Source of the DNA: Trichomonas vaginalis G3
Taxonomy: Eukaryota > Parabasalia > Trichomonadida > Trichomonadidae
Assembly (NCBI RefSeq): GCF_026262505.1
Contig: NC_067203.1
Span: forward strand, 2,418,001 to 2,482,000
Reading direction: 5' to 3'
DNA length: 64,000 nucleotides
Shown here piece after piece: positions 58,408 to 64,000 of the stretch (positions are counted from its first letter, which is position 1; each line of letters starts with the position of its first letter). The notes beneath the pieces are model-generated. The model saw nothing but the letters and a program-made list of their open reading frames with translations. It made no database searches and was not told where the DNA came from. The position numbers and the translations under genes were made by a program.

Positions 58408-58606
58408 AAAAGAGGTGAGAAAAGAGGTGAGATCTCACCTCTTCACCTAAAATATATTTTTATTGAATTCAGCAACAAAATTCTGAGTAAAATGGCTTGT
58501 GTCAAACCGTTGAGTTTTCACAAAATTTAAAAAATAACGTTTACCATGTAAAACGCTTCTAAAATAACAGGTGAGAAAAGAGGTGAGATCTCACCTCTTC
58601 ACCTAA
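58408..58606. repeat. Two GGTGA palindrome blocks downstream of the 57491 gene
   Basis: AGGTGAGATCTCACCT at 58425-58440 and 58581-58596, each followed by CTTCACCTAAA. The sequence between them repeats the gene end GTAAAACGCTT, so the block and gene tail were duplicated together. Confidence 0.85.
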
Positions 58607-58625
58607 ATTATATTTTTGCTGAAAA

Positions 58626-59058
58626 ATGACCAAATTTCATGAATTTCCTCATATGCTTGCTTCCCTCGGAAAACCGAGAGAAGAGATTCCGTATGAAAAT
58701 CGTAAAAATTTGCGACCCAGACTTTTTTCGGGGTCGCCAAAACTCTATGAAAACAGTGAAGAACAGCGAGTAGGTAAAAAATCCCACTCGCCAAAACTCT
58801 ATGAAAATCGTGAAATTTCTCTAGACAGACTTTTTTCGGGGTCGCCTAAAACTCTATGAAAACAGTGAAGAACAGCGAGTACGTAAAAAATCTTACTCGC
58901 CAAAACTCTATGAAGATGTGAAACAAATAGTTCAAGATACGTTACCTCAAACACACTATGATATGAAAGGTTGTACAATTCTTACCTTCAAAGAAGATTT
59001 GCCATTGTTAAAGGAAAAAATAACAGAGTATTTTGACAACTTCAAACAAGCAGAGTAA
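58626..59058 (+). pseudogene. KilA-N gene remnant with stem-loop insertions
   Basis: EFPHMLASLGKPREEIPYENRKNL matches the KilA-N gene at 11116, and the last part (LPQTHYDMKGCTILTFKEDLPLLKEKITEYFDNFK) matches its C-terminal end. Between them lie stem-loops: GCGACCC / GGGGTCGC (58712-58737) and GCGAGT / ACTCGC (58766-58791 and 58875-58900), in a duplicated segment of about 110-120 bp. The gene is broken, with several breaks. Confidence 0.6.
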
Positions 59059-59073
59059 ATGAACCATTTATTT

Positions 59074-59949
59074 TTACGCTTGACTTTTTACAATTTGAAC
59101 TTTGTTTGCGTAGATATGAATTCTGAAAGAAGTATGAGGGTCTTGTATGACTTTGTACTTCTCCCATAGTTCATGTCTGTCAAACTTACCTGCCATGGAC
59201 TCTTTCATAAGTTCCATGAAATCGTCTTCGGACAATCCGGGGAAAAGTATTATGTCAGTAAGTATTCTCTTTACATCCTTACTTAAACTCTTTGCTGTCT
59301 GTACACAAATGACAACTGAGATGTTAAAGTGTCTGAGCTTCTTAAGAATTCGACACATATCTTGTTCTCTATTCTTTAACAAAGGATGAGAAGCAAAGTC
59401 ATCTAAGATAAGAAGACATCTATGAGGGTATGTCTTCCAATCGTAAGATTGCAATTTCTTCGAAATGTATTCTATCTCTTTCTGTTTGTTTCTGAAGTGT
59501 TTCTTCTCTAATATTCTCTGCATTTCCTCATTTGGGTCTTTAAACTTAGAATTTATATACTCATTTATAGCATTATACTTCAAAACTCTTCTTTGGTACT
59601 TCTTTATCCAATCTAACAACTCAGTATCCTTTATACATACTAACTTAGACTTCTTTATAATATCTTTGAACGAATTGACGGTTTGGTCAAATTGACCAGA
59701 AGTACTACAAATAACAACTAACTCATAGAATGGGTTCTTCTCATCTAGTTCTTGTTGTTGTGCAGCCATTTTAAGATAAGTGAAAGTCTTACCCGACCCA
59801 GGTGGTGCAATTAGACCTGTTATACCATTCTGAGCAAATAAGAACTTGTCATGTATAGGCTTTATCTGAGCATTTTCTAACTTCCTCTTGTTCTTGTTTA
59901 AAACATTCTCAAATTTCTTGTCAATGTCAGCAAACTTTTTTTCTAACAT
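59074..59949 (-). CDS. ATP: Genome-packaging ATPase (A32/FtsK-HerA type)
   Basis: The 291-residue protein starts MLEKKFADIDKKFENVL. A longer frame to 60051 would overlap the divergent gene and is excluded. Walker A is APPGSGKT (48-55) and Walker B is CLLILDDF, followed by a LRHFNISVVICVQT strand-sensor segment as in A32-type ATPases. It is homologous to 829-1716. The gap to the divergent start at 59986 is 36 bp. Whole frame. Confidence 0.87.
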   Translation of the reverse strand: MLEKKFADIDKKFENVLNKNKRKLENAQIKPIHDKFLFAQNGITGLIAPPGSGKTFTYLKMAAQQQELDEKNPFYELVVICSTSGQFDQTVNSFKDIIKKSKLVCIKDTELLDWIKKYQRRVLKYNAINEYINSKFKDPNEEMQRILEKKHFRNKQKEIEYISKKLQSYDWKTYPHRCLLILDDFASHPLLKNREQDMCRILKKLRHFNISVVICVQTAKSLSKDVKRILTDIILFPGLSEDDFMELMKESMAGKFDRHELWEKYKVIQDPHTSFRIHIYANKVQIVKSQA

Positions 59950-59985
59950 ATTTTTAGAAAAATTAAAATTTTTATCTTTTAGAAA

Positions 59986-60444
59986 ATGTCTAGCGATTTC
60001 GCTATCTATATTCGAGACAAACTTTTTGACAGCAAAACATCTGTCGACCATAAAATCTTACATAGTGTAAACAAGAAAGGTGAATTTGTTCTAAAGTTCT
60101 GTTTCTGGGAATATGACAAGAACCATAAAACATTACAAAGAGCAGTCTTAAAATTTGTCAATGACAGACTTGTTGACAGAGATGACACCGATTGGAAAGA
60201 TGAAGTCCAACAAAAGTTCTTAGAATGCAAAGAAGACACATGCGCTGTTCTTGAAGATGAAATAGAAAACAGAATAGAAGAGCTATTAAAGGACAAAGAA
60301 CTTTTACATAAATATGGTTGCGCCAAATTTGACATAACTCCACCAGAAAAGAAGAAGAGAGAAAAGAAAGAAAAGAAAGAGAAAAAAGTAGAAGAGAAGA
60401 AAGAACCTGAACCAGTTCCAGAGAAAAAGAAATTTGACATGTAA
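59986..60444 (+). CDS. Polinton protein with Lys/Glu tail, unknown
   Basis: The 152-residue protein begins MSSDFAIYIRDKLFDSKTSV, with FVLKFCFWEYDKNHKTLQRAVLKFVNDRLVDRDD, a helical acidic middle and a KKREKKEKKEKKVEEKK tail. Divergent from the ATPase and convergent with the gene at 60461. No family is recognised. Confidence 0.6.
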   Translation: MSSDFAIYIRDKLFDSKTSVDHKILHSVNKKGEFVLKFCFWEYDKNHKTLQRAVLKFVNDRLVDRDDTDWKDEVQQKFLECKEDTCAVLEDEIENRIEELLKDKELLHKYGCAKFDITPPEKKKREKKEKKEKKVEEKKEPEPVPEKKKFDM

Positions 60445-60460
60445 AAATAAAATTTTATTT

Positions 60461-60880
60461 TTAGAACATTTCTGGGTCAATGTCAATGTTCTCTTCCTCT
60501 TTAGGAGCAAACACCGGCTTAGACTCTAAAATCTTTTTACCCAATTTACCTTGAACTTCAACTATCTTAGACTCATAATATTCATAGTCGTCTGCTTTCT
60601 TTGGTTCATAAGGTATAACAAGTTTGTATGCTTTACCTTCTTCGAGTTTTGAGAACTTTCTGTCAAAATTTTCTTTGACTGCTAACAAACCTTCTATGTC
60701 TAAGTCTTCAAATTTCGCACCATTTTTAGTCACAATAGCAAACTTAACTGGTGCAATGTTCCAAATTTTGTCAAATGTAGACTTTTCAAAATTGTAGAAG
60801 TAAACATTCAAATATGTGAATGGAGCTAACTTATCTTTGACTTCTGTCATGTACTTGTTTACTGAGATGAATTTCGTCAT
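60461..60880 (-). CDS. Conserved Polinton protein beside the helicase
   Basis: The 139-residue protein begins MTKFISVNKYMTEVKDKLAP. It has FTYLNVYFYNFEKSTFDKIWNIAPVKFAIV and an acidic end NIDIDPEMF. It resembles the broken gene at 12228-12700. Adjacent to the helicase on the same strand with a 38-bp gap, so a replication accessory role (for example DNA binding) is possible; no OB-fold motif can be asserted by eye. Confidence 0.6.
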   Translation of the reverse strand: MTKFISVNKYMTEVKDKLAPFTYLNVYFYNFEKSTFDKIWNIAPVKFAIVTKNGAKFEDLDIEGLLAVKENFDRKFSKLEEGKAYKLVIPYEPKKADDYEYYESKIVEVQGKLGKKILESKPVFAPKEEENIDIDPEMF

Positions 60881-60918
60881 CTTTTCTATCGGAGAAAAAA
60901 ATATTTTTTTTTTAAAAT

Positions 60919-62154
60919 TTACTCAGAAAAATTTTTCTTTGTATATACACCATTCTGAACATCTAAAAGACTTTTGACATTTGCCAAGAATGTTCGTTTA
61001 GAAGCTGCCATATAACCATACTCTTGACAATATTGTTTATACGAATCGTACAATGACCTTTCATCTAATGACACAAAGTCAGTTTCATCTATGAACAGTT
61101 CATAAACACTCTTGTTTGCTTCTAACAATGTTTGTCTCTCTTCGGTATGTGGAATTTGTCTTGGATTGAACTTAGAAATATCTAATGTCATGAAATATGA
61201 GAACAAGTGGTTGTAAAAGTCAGATGTCAAAGTTTCTGACAAAGCGTCAAAATATTCTGTATCTTGCATATGAGAATCTGACGTTCTGACAACTACATAT
61301 CTTCTGTCAGAACTTTCTAACTTCATCGGAACAACATTGTTTGAAACCATAATGAAGTTTGCAACATTTTCACAAACTCTTGAGTCTTTATATTTTCTTT
61401 CAACAACTCCAACTTTGTCTGTTATAAGACTCTTCAAAGCATCTGAGTTCAAAACTTTTGTTGTATCTATACTTTGAAGTTCATTGCAAACTATAAGTTT
61501 CATATTCTCAATAGAAGAGTTAAATTTACCGCAGATGTTTTCTAAGTTTGTCATATTCGGATTCGAATAACCTTCTAACAGTTTGCACAAGATATCTGTA
61601 AAGAATGTGTTCTTACCTGTTCCTTGTTTTCCAATTATAATGAGAGCAGTTTCATTTTTAGCACTTGGATGTTGTAAGATGTTTGCAAACCAACATAAGA
61701 TATACTCATAAACCTTTTCGTTTCCATTGCATATAATTTCTTTGACATGGTCTAACCAAGCTTCTATAATACTGTGTTTCCATTCTACTTGTTCGTATTT
61801 ATATCCAGTGAAGATAGAATAGAAGTTTGGAGAAGGTGTATAAAACTTTATACCTCGAACTGAAAAATCTTCTAACTTTGACAATAAGATATCCCAAGCA
61901 TCTAACATCTTCATGCCAACTTGTACGACTTTTATTTTCTTAAGTTTCTGTCTACATTCTTGTTCAGACACTATTGTTGCTCTTGGTTTGTTAAAGACTA
62001 CATCCCATTCTTTCATAACATAACATTCTGGGGCAGAGTCAACATAAATGACTAAACGTTTCAAATTCTCGACTGCTTTGTTATAATCTCTAAATGGACA
62101 CATATTTCTGAATGCTTGGAAGTCATAAAAATCTGAAACATCTATTCTGTACAT
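60919..62154 (-). CDS. Superfamily 3 helicase (D5-like)
   Basis: The 411-residue protein has Walker A GKQGTGKNT (about 175-183), motif B KLIVCNE (about 219-225) and motif C FIMVSNN (about 267-273), with R-R-Y-V-V-V following. This is the order and spacing of virus superfamily 3 helicases such as poxvirus D5 and virophage primase-helicases. No primase motif is evident in the N-terminal 150 residues. It would unwind the element DNA during replication. Whole frame; TTTTTATAAAAATGT surrounds the start. Confidence 0.83.
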   Translation of the reverse strand: MYRIDVSDFYDFQAFRNMCPFRDYNKAVENLKRLVIYVDSAPECYVMKEWDVVFNKPRATIVSEQECRQKLKKIKVVQVGMKMLDAWDILLSKLEDFSVRGIKFYTPSPNFYSIFTGYKYEQVEWKHSIIEAWLDHVKEIICNGNEKVYEYILCWFANILQHPSAKNETALIIIGKQGTGKNTFFTDILCKLLEGYSNPNMTNLENICGKFNSSIENMKLIVCNELQSIDTTKVLNSDALKSLITDKVGVVERKYKDSRVCENVANFIMVSNNVVPMKLESSDRRYVVVRTSDSHMQDTEYFDALSETLTSDFYNHLFSYFMTLDISKFNPRQIPHTEERQTLLEANKSVYELFIDETDFVSLDERSLYDSYKQYCQEYGYMAASKRTFLANVKSLLDVQNGVYTKKNFSE

Positions 62155-62184
62155 TTTTATAAAAATAAAAAAATAATATTTTTT

Positions 62185-62994
62185 TTATTCTTGAGCTATT
62201 TGTTGTTGCATTTGTTCCATTTGTTGCATTTGTTGTTCTTGAGCTATTTGTTGTTGAAGTTGTTCTTGTAATACAATACTTTCACCAGTTGCATCTTCCA
62301 ATTCGAAACTTTCTGCCGTCATTGACAAATACATAGGACATAAAAGTTTTACAGGAACAAAGTTTGCGTCAACTAAGGTTAAGTTTATGTTTGCTAAAGT
62401 GTTTGAGTTTACTAAAGCTGAAAACTCTGCATTCGAATGAACAATAGGCAAACCAGCAGAGAAAGTATTGTTTATACGCATAAGTATCTTTTGGTCATAA
62501 TAGTTTCTGTCGACATTCGAATAACACTTTGAACCTAAGTTTGAAACAATATATAAAATAGGTGTACTTAAAGTCAATGGAACAGACATTCCTTGTATGA
62601 CACCTTTTCCTGTTATAGGAAACTGTTGGTAGTAAAAACCAGATATAAGTTTTGTATTATAGCTCATATTGTTTATAGTAAACTCAGTCGGACATCCAAA
62701 CATAATGAAACCTGCTCTAGTTGCAGCACATGTTACACTCGTCCTTAAAGTATTAAATAAGTCAACAAAACCTGTTGGTGGTATATCTGAGTAAGTATCT
62801 TCAAAGGAGTATTTTTTACCATTCACAACAATAAAGTCTTCTGGTGTCAAAAGAGCAAAACAGGCTTTAGTCGTCATTGTGTTTAAGGTTAGTTTACAAT
62901 ATCGTCCTTGAGGACTTTGTAAGTTTGTTGTTATAGAATTATATGACTCGGGGTTTTTAGTCGTAATAGTATAAACCATTATGTCTTCTGCCAT
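62185..62994 (-). CDS. Strand-rich putative minor virion protein with Gln-rich tail
   Basis: The 269-residue protein begins MAEDIMVYTITTKNPESYNS. It is strand-rich, with GRYCKLTLNTMTTKACFALLTPEDFIVVNGKKYSF and INLTLVDANFVPVKLLCPMYLSM, and ends in a QQQIAQEQQMQQMEQMQQQ tail. It resembles the broken gene at 2951-3719. In both elements it neighbours the CCG-motif protein. A virion role is inferred from context. Confidence 0.6.
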   Translation of the reverse strand: MAEDIMVYTITTKNPESYNSITTNLQSPQGRYCKLTLNTMTTKACFALLTPEDFIVVNGKKYSFEDTYSDIPPTGFVDLFNTLRTSVTCAATRAGFIMFGCPTEFTINNMSYNTKLISGFYYQQFPITGKGVIQGMSVPLTLSTPILYIVSNLGSKCYSNVDRNYYDQKILMRINNTFSAGLPIVHSNAEFSALVNSNTLANINLTLVDANFVPVKLLCPMYLSMTAESFELEDATGESIVLQEQLQQQIAQEQQMQQMEQMQQQIAQE

Positions 62995-62998
62995 TTAC

Positions 62999-63577
62999 TT
63001 AGCAAATAAATTTTAATGAAATGTTGTGGTCGTCAAATATTTTTATAACGTCTGGGAAACTATATTTTAAGTTCAACGTTTCACCTCCTTTCATAACGTA
63101 TATCTTGTCAATGACATTATATGAAACACCACAGCAACTAATGTCGGGTTCTATTTCTTTGATGTTTATATCGTCTGCCTCTGTCAAAAGTTTCAATAGT
63201 TCTTTCAAAACTTCATGAGGTGCAATGACATATGAGTTCACTTTTACAGGGTTGTGTTCGACCAAGTTTAACATTATACTTAAAGCTTGACAAATCTTCT
63301 CCTGAGTTTGAAGTTTGTCTTTCAGTTGTTGGTAGTCATTTCGAATATCTGCAACAGAACTTAAGTCTCTGGTAACTTCAGGATATGTTGGTTCTTTTAC
63401 AGGAACTATTGTTATACCATCTTCGTCTTCGTATGGTTTTCCCACTTCAACATCTCTGTCTTTGACATTGACAACAACACTTTGACTGTTTGTTTGAGTT
63501 GGTGAATTTAACTTCACATCTGCCACCGCCATTAAACCTTTTGAAACACTTACGCTTCTATTTTTCGGAAATGACAT
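62999..63577 (-). CDS. Conserved Polinton protein with CCG motif
   Basis: The 192-residue protein starts MSFPKNRSVSVSKGLMAVAD. The open frame upstream to 63742 overlaps the divergent gene and is excluded. The C-terminal domain EIEPDISCCGVSYNVIDKIYVMKGGETLNLKYSF matches 2140-2754. Start codon 18 bp from the divergent gene; the gap contains TTTACTTAGAATAAAA. Confidence 0.65.
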   Translation of the reverse strand: MSFPKNRSVSVSKGLMAVADVKLNSPTQTNSQSVVVNVKDRDVEVGKPYEDEDGITIVPVKEPTYPEVTRDLSSVADIRNDYQQLKDKLQTQEKICQALSIMLNLVEHNPVKVNSYVIAPHEVLKELLKLLTEADDINIKEIEPDISCCGVSYNVIDKIYVMKGGETLNLKYSFPDVIKIFDDHNISLKFIC

Positions 63578-63595
63578 TTTACTTAGAATAAAAAG

Positions 63596-64000
63596 ATGGA
63601 CGTATTCGAGTATCTCTTCGAATTGAAGCAGAACAAAGTTTATACTCACAAACAATACAAATACATTGACAGAATAGTTCTTTACACAAACAATGGTAAA
63701 TGTTATAGAATAGCAGTCTTTGCTGAACCTAAATATTTTCATAAAGCAAAGAAAGTTGGTATAACTGAAATGGTGAAAGTTCTTGAAGCAGACAAAAATA
63801 TAACTTCAAAACTGACCGATATTACTAAAGGAAAGTTTATAATACAATATTATGTCAAAACTGGCGTACTGTCAATATTTGACGGAGAGAAGTCAGTTCA
63901 AGAACAACTTACTGACCTGCTGCCAAAATCTGCTCGATGGAAGCTGTCGTTATGCCAATCTGAGGAGCCCCAGCAGGTTTCATCGAACGAATCTTCAAAA
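63596..64000 (+). CDS. Polinton protein, partial at window end
   Basis: An open frame from MDVFEYLFELKQNKVYTHKQ runs to the edge (135 codons). It is strand-rich, with YIDRIVLYTNNGKCYRIAVFAEPKYF and GKFIIQYYVKTGVLSIFDGEKSV. No family is recognised. Divergent from 62999-63577 through an 18-bp gap. Confidence 0.55.
   Translation, partial: MDVFEYLFELKQNKVYTHKQYKYIDRIVLYTNNGKCYRIAVFAEPKYFHKAKKVGITEMVKVLEADKNITSKLTDITKGKFIIQYYVKTGVLSIFDGEKSVQEQLTDLLPKSARWKLSLCQSEEPQQVSSNESSK

Larger units (their letters stand above)
44653..64000. mobile_element. Maverick/Polinton element B; right end outside the window
   Basis: Hallmarks present are packaging ATPase, integrase, PolB-like region, minor capsid family gene, fibre, superfamily 3 helicase and Dam methylase. 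Most frames on both arms look whole; PolB and the KilA-N region are broken, roughly five breaks in all. A block of different style (about 53.3-57.2 kb) is embedded. The left edge is placed after the A-run, where palindromic GC-rich sequence starts. No major capsid gene is recognised within the visible part. Confidence 0.8.

Overview
The window looks like nuclear DNA of a trichomonad parasite, most likely Trichomonas vaginalis or a close relative. It is AT-rich with essentially intronless genes. Several starts follow an initiator-like TCA(C/T)T element by only a few bases. It carries an ankyrin-repeat gene of the type expanded in trichomonads, and more than 45 kb of it is Maverick/Polinton (polintovirus) DNA, the dominant repeat class of T. 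vaginalis. No species name can be proved from the sequence alone.

Region A (1 to about 27.35 kb) is a broken, probably composite Polinton. It holds penton-like minor capsid genes, a packaging ATPase, fibre genes, a retroviral-type integrase, KilA-N genes, a protein-primed family B DNA polymerase and a putative major capsid gene. The capsid gene and its two small downstream neighbours sit in a 2.81-kb unit repeated three times in tandem. In the third unit one accessory gene is replaced by an unrelated gene on the other strand. The right end is an array of identical 81-bp repeats.

The host segment (about 27.36 to 44.6 kb) holds a Vps51-like vesicle-tethering gene, an Ssn6/Cyc8-like TPR gene with a divergent small gene, an armadillo-like gene and an ankyrin-repeat gene. 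Between them lie small DNA transposons: a TTAA-bounded MITE family next to the host genes, a 1.1-kb element with a 9-bp target duplication, and a 2.4-kb inverted-repeat element around it. A stem-loop array of 122-bp units lies at 36.5 to 37.2 kb.

Region B (about 44.65 kb to the end) is a second Polinton of another lineage. It has a Dam-type adenine methylase, two MG-start amphipathic proteins, a minor capsid gene, a phage-type tail-fibre gene, an integrase, a damaged PolB region, a superfamily 3 helicase, a packaging ATPase and a possible second minor capsid protein. A GC-richer block (53.3 to 57.2 kb) with an HNH-type gene and host-like initiators interrupts its PolB and accessory side.

The two Polintons share paralogues, bidirectional gene pairs with only 16 to 36 bp between start codons, and a common T-run/TAT(C/T) upstream signal. 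Both also carry many short palindromes. These include AGGTGAGATCTCACCT blocks around accessory genes and small stem-loops inserted in genes and at duplication joints, and they are the least explained feature of the window.
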